Positions 34,932-43,698 of a DNA stretch of 54,065 nt are shown one piece after another. The position numbers and the translations under genes were made by a program. The stretch lies in NCBI GenBank assembly GCA_001567105.1, contig LMZR01000068.1, forward strand, positions 1 to 54,065, in the 5' to 3' direction. How positions within the stretch are numbered: the stretch's first letter is position 1; each line of letters starts with the position of its first letter. The stretch is from Chloroflexi bacterium OLB14. Its GTDB lineage: Bacteria; Chloroflexota; Anaerolineae; Anaerolineales; Villigracilaceae. The notes below the pieces were generated by a model, which ran no database searches, was not told the origin of the DNA, and worked only from the letters and a program-made list of their open reading frames with translations.

Positions 34932-36666
34932 ATGAAATTACTAACATTTTTTGAAACAAAAAAAACGATTAATTTATCTGCTAATAAACGGATGCTTCTC
35001 TGGCTACCTGCATTTCTCTTTCTGCTTATATTTTTTTTCTATCCATTAAGCAAAATTCTCAATTTAACTTTTGACATATCCACTCTCACAAACGAAAACA
35101 ACTTACGCATCACACTTCACGCTTTACGCTTTACGTTTTATCAAGCCACACTTTCAACGCTATTAACTTTTATGCTTGGCATTCCCTCTGCAATTTTATT
35201 TTCCAAATACAACTTTTTTGGAAAATCATTTTTGCGAGCCATCACAGCCGTTCCGTTTATGCTTCCAACAGTTGTAGTTGCCGCCGCATTTAACTCTCTA
35301 CTCGGCCCTCGCGGATTAATCCCACTTCTTTCCTCTTTCCTCTTTTCTCACTCTCCACTTTCTACTTTCCACTTTCCACAATTACTAATTACCAATTACC
35401 AATTCACTGGCACTCTTACTGCAATCCTACTCGCCCACGTCTTCTACAACACCACCATCGTCATTCGTATTGTAGGCAATGCCCTCTCCCAACTTGATTC
35501 CAGACTCGTATCTTCTGCTCGTGTGCTTGGTGCAAACTCATTCAATGTTTGGCGATACATCACTTTGCCCTTACTCAAACCTGCTTTATTTGCCTCTGCC
35601 TTACTTGTGTTTATGTTCAACTTCACAAGTTTCGGCGTGATTCTTTTACTCGGCGGTACAAACTTTTCAACCCTTGAAGTTGAAATTTATATCCGCGCGT
35701 TGCAATTACCCAATCTCAACCTCGCCGCCATGCTTTCCATCATTCAATTATTTTTTACTTTAATATTTTCAATTCTTTATACAAAGACGATTAATCAAAT
35801 CAATACACAAACCAATCCTCAATTCTCAACTGCTCGCCCTCCCAAAACAACAAAAGAAAAAATTTTCGCCACAAGCTTCATCATTCTTCTTTCCTCTTTC
35901 TTCTTTCTTCCCATCATTTCTCTCCCCATCCGTTCCCTCACTCGCCTCGAAGCAGATCGCGCCCAACGTGACCAAATCCAATACGGATTCACCACTGATT
36001 ATTATCAAGAACTTTTTATTAACAGAAGAAATTCAATATTTTATGTTCCACCCATGCAAGCCACTATCAACTCATTAAGTTATGCGGGCATCACAGTTTT
36101 ATTTTCATTAGCATTAGGTTATCCTGTTGCTGTTGCATTAGCAAAACCAACTCACCTAGAAAAATTTTTAGATCCATTACTTTTACTTCCACTTGGTTCA
36201 TCAGCAGTCATGCTTGGTTTAGGTTTTATCCTTTCATTCGGACGTTTAATTTCATCACCATTATTTGTTCCCATCGCACATACATTAATCGCCTTGCCAT
36301 TTGTTGTGCGCACATTACAACCTGCCATTAAATCAATTCCAAATAAACTTCGTCAAACCGCATCCACACTTGGCGCATCACCATTCAAAGTTTGGCAAAC
36401 TATTGATTTTCCAATTCTTTCACGCGCCACACTCACCGCCGCAACTTTTGCATTCACAATTTCACTCGGCGAATTTGGTGCAACATTATTAATCAATCGT
36501 CCTGAATACCCCACCATTCCAATCGCCATTTCAAAATTTTTATCACAACCTGGTGGTCTCAATTATGGTCAAGCCATGGCAATGGCAACATTGCTTATGC
36601 TTCTTACCACTGCATCAATTTTTGTTAATTGAAAAAATTCGTTTGAATCACACTGGAGAATTTTAG
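34932..36666 (+). CDS. thiP: Thiamine ABC transporter permease, double-length (frameshift near 3' end)
   Basis: The open frame gives 566 residues; a missing T in the run 36619-36623 ends it early, and restored it runs to TAG 36666, flush with thiQ. Two fused BPD permease halves are visible, each about six membrane helices, with EAA-like loops (residues about 195-215, SSARVLGANSFNVWRYITLP, and 480-500, TASTLGASPFKVWQTIDFP). This double-permease plan is typical of ThiP. Repeat-derived codons are in frame at 35102-35138 (HALRFTF) and 35328-35406 (LSTFHFP, LITNYQF), in loop regions. Confidence 0.88.
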
Positions 36667-37715
36667 ATGTTAGAACTTCGCGCAATCTCCAAAACATTTA
36701 ATCAAAAAAATATTTTGCAAAACATTTCTTTCAAAATCAAAACAGGTGAAACGATTTGTTTACTTGGTGCATCGGGCAGTGGCAAATCAACTATTTTGAA
36801 AATGATTGCTGGTTTAGAGATTCCTGATAGGGGACAGATTCTATTCAACAGCATTGACCTATCTTCTACACCGCCTCACCTGCGTGATTTCGGCTTGGTT
36901 TTTCAAGACTTCAACCTTTTTCCTCACCTCAACGTTTTTGACAACATCGCCTTCGGTTTACGAATGAAAAATATGGAATCAAAAGGCTTGCCTTTTGACC
37001 TGCGTGTAGGCAAACTGCTGGAGCAAGTAGGCTTAGTAGGTTTTGAGCATAGAAAAGTAAATGACCTATCAGGTGGTGAGCAACAACGCATTGCCCTTGC
37101 TCGTGCTTTAGCACCTCAACCCCGTTTATTGATGTTTGATGAACCTCTCGGTGCATTAGACAAATCTCTCAAAGATGATTTACTGAATCAAATAAAAAAT
37201 ATTTTGCATAAAGAAAACATCCCAGCCATTTACGTCACCCACGATGCTGAAGAAGCCTTTGCCATTGCCGATAGAATTTTAATTTTGCATGATGGAGTTA
37301 TTATCCGTGATGACACACCACAAAAATTTGGAATAATCCAAAATATGTTGAAGTTGCAAAAATTTTAGGAATAGGAAATGTTATCGCAGGTGAAGTGATT
37401 TCAAAAAACGAAATCAAAACCGAATTTGGAATATTTAATTTAAATTGTAAAAAAAGCAAAGGTGAAAGAATAAACTTATTAATCACGCAACAATCCCCCT
37501 CTCCTGCTAGGAGAGGGGCTAGGGGAGAGGTCAGGGTGCAGATAAAACTAAAAGTAGAAGATATAGTCTACAAGCAGAACCAATTTGAGGTTAAGAGTCG
37601 AGGCGTTGCCCTGAGTGGCGAAGCCGTATCGAAGGGCGTTAAGTTTTTAATCAAACAAAAGCCGAAGATTGGACAAACAATCAAAATCAATGTTCAGGTA
37701 AAATGTCTTGAATGA
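36667..37715 (+). CDS. thiQ: Thiamine ABC transporter ATPase (frameshift before the TOBE-like tail)
   Basis: One A short in run 37322-37326 splits a 349-residue protein. Walker A GASGSGKST (about 36-44), Q loop VFQDFNLFPHLN, signature LSGGEQQRIALARAL, Walker B LLMFDEPLGALD and H loop VTHDAEEA are present. The tail (37395-37715) is a TOBE-type regulatory domain, carrying two in-frame dispersed repeats: SPARRGARGE (37494-37530) and RGVALSGEAVSKGV (37599-37645). It energises thiamine uptake with ThiP and ThiB; the ATG starts right after the thiP stop. Confidence 0.9.
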
Positions 37716-38160
37716 AAATTATCAAAAAAATCACAAAGACGAAGTGACTTGGGAATATGAAGGCAACTTAATCAGCCGTGATAAAAATTCTGCGGTAGTA
37801 GAAGCTTTGTTCAATCGTGATGATTTGCCATTTCAAGAAATTATTTTGAAACGCAATGACCGTTTTGTAGAAACATTTTTTACTGATAAATGGTTCAACA
37901 TTTTTGAAATTTATGACCGTGACGATGGAAAATTAAAAGGCTGGTATTGCAATGTCACCAAACCTGCTGAAATTTCAGATGATGAAATTGCTTATGCGGA
38001 TTTGATTTTGGATTTATGGATTTCTGCTGACGGAAAGCAAACTGTTTTGGATGAGGATGAATTGAACGAATTAAATGTAGATGATGATTTGAAGAAAAAA
38101 ATTTATGTTAGTTTAGATGAATTAAAAAATTATTTTCGTAGGGGCGACCCATCAAAATAA
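37712..38160 (+). CDS. DUF402 family protein (N-terminal frameshift)
   Basis: The track frame uses TTG 37708, but ATG 37712 gives MKIIKK and joins the main frame if the A run 37724-37730 has one more base, so a homopolymer error is likely. The core is NRDDLPFQEIILKRNDRFVE, FEIYDRDDGKLKGWYCNV and DLILDLWI, matching DUF402, which includes nucleotide phosphatases such as SAV1878-like enzymes acting on NDPs. The C-terminus RRGDPSK comes from a GTAGGGGCGACCC repeat. It overlaps the thiQ end. Confidence 0.8.
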
Positions 38161-38235
38161 TTTAGGAACATGATTAAGCAAACTTTCAAAATCATACTGT
38201 AACAAAATTAGAGCAATGCGGGTCGCCCTTTGTTA
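38146..38235. repeat. inverted pair of GTAGGGGCGACCC / GGGTCGCCC elements
   Basis: GTAGGGGCGACCC at the 3' end of the DUF402 gene is matched by GCGGGTCGCCC at 38218-38229 in opposite orientation. Confidence 0.65.
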
Positions 38236-38237
38236 TA

Positions 38238-38279
38238 GAATCAAAAATCCTCCGTTATTGCGGAGGATTTTTTGATTCT
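38238..38279. terminator. long-stem bidirectional terminator
   Basis: GAATCAAAAATCCTCCG pairs with CGGAGGATTTTTTGATTC around TTATTG. Confidence 0.93.
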
Positions 38280-38284
38280 ATTTC

Positions 38285-38455
38285 TTAGAAACCTAATGCT
38301 TGTGCAATTGGGTCGCCAAGATATTGATAAAAGACAACTGCACTAATACAACAACAACACAATAATACTACTGCTACAACCGCGATAATAATAGTATTGT
38401 TGTTTTTCTTTGGTTCTGGGGTCATCCCACCAGATACGTTATTCATTTCAGACAT
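38285..38455 (-). CDS. 56-residue membrane protein with CCCC
   Basis: AGGAG lies seven bases before ATG 38455; the stop TAA is at 38285-38287. A hydrophilic 18-residue N-terminus with Pro, Lys and Asn runs precedes one membrane helix (TIIIAVVAVVLLCCCCISAVV) split by four Cys in a row, then a short periplasmic-side DPIAQALGF tail. Not in any family I know by name, though short Asn/Lys-rich plus CCCC helices are frequent in Chloroflexota. It could bind metal or be lipid-modified on Cys. Terminator follows. Confidence 0.7.
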   Translation of the reverse strand: MSEMNNVSGGMTPEPKKNNNTIIIAVVAVVLLCCCCISAVVFYQYLGDPIAQALGF

Positions 38456-38500
38456 GATAATTTCTCCTTGTTATTATAATTTTCTGCATTATAAACTACT

Positions 38501-39073
38501 TCAGGCAGTTTGCGTTTTATTTGCCCTGCGCCATAACCAGTAGATGATGAAGGCTAATAAAATAATTAACAGTGTTCCCATCACAATTGGAATGACGATA
38601 GCAAGGATAGATGAAACCAATGCAACAATATCTTCTGCAATTGAAACTGGCACGTTGCCTGCTCCCGCAGTCGTTGCTGTAACAGCAGGGCGTACCGCAG
38701 CAGATTTAACTGTATGCACACTACCTGCCACTAACAAACCACAGGCTAATGCTAAAACTGGGTTGATATCTGTAATCACATTTGCACTGGCGGCAAATGC
38801 AACTGCGCCTGCGGCAGGGCGAATGAATGTTTGAATCAAATCATTAGCATGATTCACGGCAGGCACTTTATCTGCCACCATTTCAATAATCACTAACACA
38901 CCAAGCAAAATTAAAATCCACGGGTTGGCGAGTAGATCAAAAGGCTTGGCGAGGTTGAGTGTGTTGGGGAAGTAATGCCCTATCACGCCAACCACTAAAA
39001 GCGGAATATAAGCATTCAAGCCTGCACTAGCAGATAAACCAAATGCTGAAAAAATTCCAAGTAGTAATTCCAT
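38501..39073 (-). CDS. DUF4126 membrane protein
   Basis: 190 residues with four to five membrane helices. LSASAGLNAYIPLLVVGVIG near the N-terminus, NPWILILLGVLVIIEMVADK and the VHTVKSAAVRPAVTATTAGAGN loop are characteristic of DUF4126. No enzymatic role known. GGAG precedes the start at the repeat at 39096-39150. Probably transcribed with the small CCCC protein downstream. Confidence 0.87.
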   Translation of the reverse strand: MELLLGIFSAFGLSASAGLNAYIPLLVVGVIGHYFPNTLNLAKPFDLLANPWILILLGVLVIIEMVADKVPAVNHANDLIQTFIRPAAGAVAFAASANVITDINPVLALACGLLVAGSVHTVKSAAVRPAVTATTAGAGNVPVSIAEDIVALVSSILAIVIPIVMGTLLIILLAFIIYWLWRRANKTQTA

Positions 39074-39095
39074 TTTATTTCTCCTTTTTTACTTT

Positions 39096-39150
39096 ATGGA
39101 GTTAGGGAGCTTGCTCCCGTAATTCGCCAGCAAGCTGGCTGATTCCATAA
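39096..39150. repeat. dispersed repeat TGGAGTTAGGGAGCTTGCTCCC ... CAGCAAGCTGGCTG
   Basis: Palindromic GGGAGCTTGCTCCC and CAGCAAGCTG halves. A related copy lies in frame in the glycosyltransferase at 51210-51265. Confidence 0.8.
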
Positions 39151-39181
39151 TTTATTATACGATTTTTTTTCTATGTCGTTG

Positions 39182-40016
39182 CTAACCCAAACCAGGGAAT
39201 CCACTCCATGTGCCAGTCAGGCTGAGTCGGAATAGATCAATGCCTAATATCATTAACAAGGCTAAGGTCAAGCCTGAAGCGAATGGTAGCCACAGTTGAG
39301 TCGCAGAATCAAAAGTATTGTCGAGGCGCATCATAATCATCCATAAAATCATAAATACAATTACTAACAATGATAATGTGCCGAGCGCGCTGATATATGC
39401 AATTGGATAAAGAATGATTGGGCTATCAGTCAGGATTAAAAGATTGATGACGATAACCAGCGCGACTAAGATGCTGAAATTTTTTTCGCTTCAATGCGTG
39501 GTCGTCAGTTGGTTCTCTCCATATAGTTTGGTTGATGACTGGAAACAAAACCGATGCCAAGGCAATGCCCATGCCACTGCCTGTGAACAATCTTAAGGTA
39601 CTGCTAGGGACATATAAATTAGGAATTTGCTCTAACCCGCCCGAAGTTTGTTTGAGCAGATAGATGTAAGAGTTTAGTCCATCAATCCCAAAGGCTAAGA
39701 AAAATAAAATAAGCACTGCAATGATTCCTTTGGAGGGAAGTTTGCTGTTTCGTTTACCAACGAATGCCTGAAAAATTAACGCCACGCCTGCGGCATAAAA
39801 TTCACCTGTGCAACGCGCACACAATGGTAGTTGACGATCACCAATTTGAAACGAACGCGCATCAATGCGGTGACAAACTGCATAGCCGATAGCATCTAAT
39901 TTACCTAATGCACCTTCGGGTGAAATATACATCCACACACCGATGACGATAATACAAAGGATGGGGATGAACCATTTAAGAATCTTTTGAAATGTTGAGG
40001 GTTGAGTTGTGTTCAT
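39182..40016 (-). CDS. DUF2085 membrane protein (frameshift)
   Basis: One extra base in the T run 39480-39486 (plus strand) breaks a protein of about 277 residues. The conserved part is GYAVCHRIDARSF and QLPLCARCTGEFYA (Cys-x2-Cys), where DUF2085 proteins carry their Cys/His set; six or so membrane helices surround it. Function unknown. Divergent from pfkA. Confidence 0.8.
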
Positions 40017-40109
40017 TGGGTTGATTATACAGGATGAAAATTAATTGCAGAAAAGTTTAATACAAATAGTATGAATGGGTTATCATTGCAAGGTGAAAAG
40101 GAATTAACA

Positions 40110-41192
40110 ATGAAACGTATCGGAGTGTTAACAGGTGGTGGTGATGCACCTGGATTAAATGCGGTCATTCGGGCTGTGGTCAAAACAGCCGCACTTGAAT
40201 TTAAGTGTCAGGTATTTGGAATTAAAAACGGCTATGATGGTTTTCTGGAAGAGGGCGGCATCATTCCGCTAGGATTGAAAGAAGTCAGCGGAATCCTTCC
40301 GCGTGGCGGCACGATATTAGGCTCTGCCAATCGTGGAAATCCCTATGCACGAAAAGTGATTCGTGACGGTAAAGAAGTTGTCATTGATGTTTCGGATGAG
40401 ATTGTAAAAGGAATCAAAAAACAAAAATTAGATGCGTTGTTAGTTTTAGGTGGTGATGGCACACTTCATATTGCCCATGAACTTGCTCAAAAAGGTGTGC
40501 CTGTGATTGGTGTGCCAAAAACAATTGATAATGATATTGGTGGCACAGAAATGACTTTTGGTTTTGATACGGCTTTGAATATTGCTACCGAAGCCTTAGA
40601 TCGTTTACACACAACGGCTGAGTCTCATCACCGTGTTATGGTATTAGAGTTAATGGGGCGTGACGCAGGCTTCATTGCTTTACATGCTGGTATTTCTGGC
40701 GGCGCAGATGTGATTTTGATTCCAGAAATCCCGTTTAACTTTGAAAGCATTATGAAAAAAATTAAATCTCGTGTAGCAATAGGAAAGAAATTTAGTTTGT
40801 TAGCAGTTTCTGAAGGTGCTAAATTACAAGGTGGGGAACAGGTCTATTCACGCAAAGGGGATGAAGTGTATGTGCCGCGCTTGGGTGGGATTGGTCAAAT
40901 GGTTTCAGAATATATTGAAAAACAAGGCTTCGAATCACGCGTGACGGTACTTGGTCATTTACAACGAGGCGGAACGCCCACTTCATTTGACCGTTTACTT
41001 TCAACACGGTATGGTTCAGCGGCGGTTCGCTTGGCGGCACGCGGAGAATTTGACCGCATGGTTTCTTTGCAATGTGGTTACATCACAGATATTTCATTAG
41101 AAGAAGCAACGTCTAAGCCGAAGCGAGTTAACCCGAATGATGATGCGGTTGTCACTGCTAGAAATATTGGTATTAGTTTTGGAGATGAATAA
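40110..41192 (+). CDS. pfkA: 6-phosphofructokinase
   Basis: Start at ATG 40110, behind AAAAGGAATTAAC; the longer frame to 40071 is unlikely. 360 residues. TGGGDAPGLN near residue 9, GGDGT (Gly at the position that is Asp in PPi-dependent enzymes), PKTIDND (Lys where classical ATP enzymes have Gly), and MGRDAGFIA are seen. This Gly/Lys mix is found in the group III PFKs and leaves the donor (ATP or PPi) open, ATP being favoured by the first. Catalyses fructose-6-phosphate phosphorylation in glycolysis. Confidence 0.93.
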   Translation: MKRIGVLTGGGDAPGLNAVIRAVVKTAALEFKCQVFGIKNGYDGFLEEGGIIPLGLKEVSGILPRGGTILGSANRGNPYARKVIRDGKEVVIDVSDEIVKGIKKQKLDALLVLGGDGTLHIAHELAQKGVPVIGVPKTIDNDIGGTEMTFGFDTALNIATEALDRLHTTAESHHRVMVLELMGRDAGFIALHAGISGGADVILIPEIPFNFESIMKKIKSRVAIGKKFSLLAVSEGAKLQGGEQVYSRKGDEVYVPRLGGIGQMVSEYIEKQGFESRVTVLGHLQRGGTPTSFDRLLSTRYGSAAVRLAARGEFDRMVSLQCGYITDISLEEATSKPKRVNPNDDAVVTARNIGISFGDE

Positions 41193-41196
41193 AATT

Positions 41197-41218
41197 CCCT
41201 CTCCTATTTAGGAGAGGG
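41197..41218. repeat. CCCTCTCCT/AGGAGAGGG inverted repeat
   Basis: Perfect 9-base arms with a short ATTT centre; same family as 37494-37530 in thiQ. No T tract, so weak as a terminator. Confidence 0.75.
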
Positions 41219-41227
41219 CGAGAGTAA

Positions 41228-42352
41228 TTATTTCCCAAACACAAACTGACCATTCTTATAAAACAATTCGCCATCTACCAAAATTTCGGAATCAGTGCGT
41301 AAATCACAAATCATATCCCAATGAATAGCGGATTTATTTTTAGAACCAGTTTCAGGATAGCCTGCACCTAAAGCCATGTGGAACGAACCGCCGATTTTTT
41401 CATCAAACAAAATATTGCCAGTGAATTGTTGAATATCAAAATTTGTCCCAATTGCAAATTCACCGATGAAGCGCGAACCTGCATCACTATCTAATGTTTT
41501 GATTAAGAAATCTTGATTTTTATCAGCCTTGGCAACACTCACACGTCCGTTGGAAAAAGTTAACTCAGCACCTTCCACACTTGTACCGCCATAATTAGCA
41601 GGGTAAGTAAATTTGACCCAACCATTTGCAGAATCTTCAATCGGTCCAGTATAAATTTCACCATCGGGCATGTTGTGCGTGCCATACGAATTCATAAACG
41701 TGCGACCTTTAACTGAAAGCGTCAAATCAACATTGGGTCCACGTAAAATCACTTGACTTTTACCCTTCATAAAATCAACAGCAGATTGTTGTTTGTCTTT
41801 TACACTTTGCCAAAACGCAATCGGATCATCTTCATTAGCATGGACAGCATTGAAAACAAAATCCTCGTATTCTTTCAAACTCATACCTGCATCTTGTGCA
41901 TAACCTTCGGTGGGATATAAAGTTGTGACCCATTTGAACACACCTTCAGCACCACGTCTAAATTGTGCTTCGGTAATAGCTGAAATCGCTTTACCACGAC
42001 GTTGAAGTTTTAACGGGTCAATATTGGTTGTACCTTTAGTATTCGTGGCTGAGTGCATCCGAATCCGACCTTCAAATTGGTCATAAGCCAGTTTATAAAA
42101 ACTAGGCACAAAGTCCAGTTGTGAATCGTTGGCGTAAGTCAAATACAATTCTTCTTGGCTGAAAGGCATCGTGCCTGGCAAAGTCATCATCAAATGTGGG
42201 TGACCGCCTTTCTCCAAAATTTGAATGTATAACTCGCGTAAAATTGGCTCAGCCGCAGTAGTGCCTTCTAATAAAATACGGTCACCAGGTTTTACCCGCG
42301 CCGAATGTTCTACCAAAACTTTTGCATATTTTTGAACTCGAATATCAGCCAT
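41228..42352 (-). CDS. Aminopeptidase, M29 (T/S) family
   Basis: 374 residues. Family features: VKPGDRILLEGTTAAEP (Rossmann-like N-domain), NMPDGEIYTGPIEDS and SVEGAELTFSNGR with metal-ligand glutamates, GEFAIGTNF, GGSFHMALGAGYPETG and a C-terminal KSAIHWDMICDLR (His and Asp ligands). The set is complete, so an active metal-dependent aminopeptidase with broad specificity is expected, in the cytoplasm. The gene is convergent to pfkA and divergent from the Rieske gene. Confidence 0.92.
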   Translation of the reverse strand: MADIRVQKYAKVLVEHSARVKPGDRILLEGTTAAEPILRELYIQILEKGGHPHLMMTLPGTMPFSQEELYLTYANDSQLDFVPSFYKLAYDQFEGRIRMHSATNTKGTTNIDPLKLQRRGKAISAITEAQFRRGAEGVFKWVTTLYPTEGYAQDAGMSLKEYEDFVFNAVHANEDDPIAFWQSVKDKQQSAVDFMKGKSQVILRGPNVDLTLSVKGRTFMNSYGTHNMPDGEIYTGPIEDSANGWVKFTYPANYGGTSVEGAELTFSNGRVSVAKADKNQDFLIKTLDSDAGSRFIGEFAIGTNFDIQQFTGNILFDEKIGGSFHMALGAGYPETGSKNKSAIHWDMICDLRTDSEILVDGELFYKNGQFVFGK

Positions 42353-42439
42353 CGTTTAACTCCATCACCATAAGATTTGAAAATTATATCATGTATATTC
42401 TGGGCTAAAATTATAAGAGTATTGATAAAAAGGAGATTT

Positions 42440-43528
42440 ATGACTTCTCGCTTCATTCTTGACCCGCAAATTGCTACTGCACTTACACCGCCTGCTAACT
42501 GGTACACCGACCCTGCCATGTTGGAGCTTGAAAAGCAAAAAGTGTTTTCCTCCACTTGGCAATACGCCGCTTCACTTGATTTGTTGAAACTGGCAGGCAA
42601 TTACGCCGCCGTAGATGTGAACGGAATCCCCATCGTCCTCACACGCGGACAAGATGGCACGCTTCGAGCCTTTCACAATGTTTGTCGTCATCGAGCAGGC
42701 GTGGTAGCGCGTGGATGCGGAAATCGTAAATCATTGCAATGTCAATATCATGGTTGGGTCTATGGTTTGGATGGTAAACTTCGCACCGCTCCCGAATTTG
42801 ATGGTGTTGAAAATTTCAACAAAGATGATTTCGGTTTGATTCCAATTCGCGTGGATACTTGGGGCTTATTCGTCTTTGTCAATTTAGATAATTCCGCACC
42901 GCCTTTGCTGGAAGTGCTAGGTGATATTCCAAAAGAAACATCCGACTTGAATTTTGATGAACTTCGCAAAGTAGAACGGCGTGATTACATCATCAACTCA
43001 AATTGGAAAATATATATTGATAATTATTTAGAAGGTTATCACATTCCCATTGCACATCCAGGCTTATTCAAAGAAGTAGATTATGATAAATATCGCGTGG
43101 ATACTTTTCGTTATTATTCTTCGCAATATGCACCCATTCGCCCAATTCGTTCAGAAGATTCTGCTGGCAGAATCTTCACCGAAATAAAAGGCGATGAACA
43201 AGCTCATTATTATTGGCTCTTTCCAAACTTTATGTTAAATACATATCCAGGCAATGTGCAAATTAATATCATTGTGCCACTCAGCCATGATAAAACATTA
43301 ACGATCTTTGAATGGTACTTTGCCGACCCAGGCACACCCGCAGCATGGAATAATTTACAAGATGGCATTGCCTTTAGTGATAACGTGCAAAAAGAAGATA
43401 TTCAAATTTGTGAAGACGTACAACGCAATATGCAATCAGGTGTGTATTATCAAGGCAGGTATTCTGTCAAACGTGAAAATGGCGTGCATCATTTTCATAG
43501 TTTAATTAATGAATTTTTAGAAAAGTGA
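42440..43528 (+). CDS. Rieske-type ring-hydroxylating oxygenase, alpha-subunit-like
   Basis: Start at ATG 42440, set by AAGGAGA seven bases upstream; the earlier frame lacks a site. 362 residues. Rieske 2Fe-2S ligands C-x-H (CRH, near residue 76) and C-x2-H (CQYHGW, near 97). The catalytic domain has DNYLEGYHIPIAHPG, with the two His of the mononuclear iron site; the third ligand Asp is likely in the late NVQKEDIQICEDVQ. Single-component family members demethylate or hydroxylate small quaternary amines or aromatics (choline-monooxygenase-like). No ferredoxin or reductase gene is adjacent. Confidence 0.9.
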   Translation: MTSRFILDPQIATALTPPANWYTDPAMLELEKQKVFSSTWQYAASLDLLKLAGNYAAVDVNGIPIVLTRGQDGTLRAFHNVCRHRAGVVARGCGNRKSLQCQYHGWVYGLDGKLRTAPEFDGVENFNKDDFGLIPIRVDTWGLFVFVNLDNSAPPLLEVLGDIPKETSDLNFDELRKVERRDYIINSNWKIYIDNYLEGYHIPIAHPGLFKEVDYDKYRVDTFRYYSSQYAPIRPIRSEDSAGRIFTEIKGDEQAHYYWLFPNFMLNTYPGNVQINIIVPLSHDKTLTIFEWYFADPGTPAAWNNLQDGIAFSDNVQKEDIQICEDVQRNMQSGVYYQGRYSVKRENGVHHFHSLINEFLEK

Positions 43529-43555
43529 GTGACGAAAAAAGTTGATTAACTTTTT

Positions 43556-43680
43556 CTTAGCCACAGAGGCCACAGAGTTCTCAGAGAAAAAAACTCAAAA
43601 ATCTCTGCCTGCACCGTGCGCATGCACGCGTGTGTTCTCTGCCGTTCGCTGCGCGAAGACGCAGTGGCTAATATCCACAA
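43556..43680. repeat. CCACAGAGG... inverted dispersed repeat
   Basis: TAGCCACAGAGGCCACAGAG at one end and CAGTGGCTA at the other, with an inner CATGCACG palindrome. Related to 34866-34926. No gene seen in this 170-base gap. Confidence 0.7.
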
Positions 43681-43698
43681 TTTCTTAGAAAGTAAACC

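Noticed and set aside
37708..37715. TTG as true start of the DUF402 gene
   Set aside because: ATG 37712 gives a family-like N-terminus after a one-base correction in the A run; TTG has no SD.
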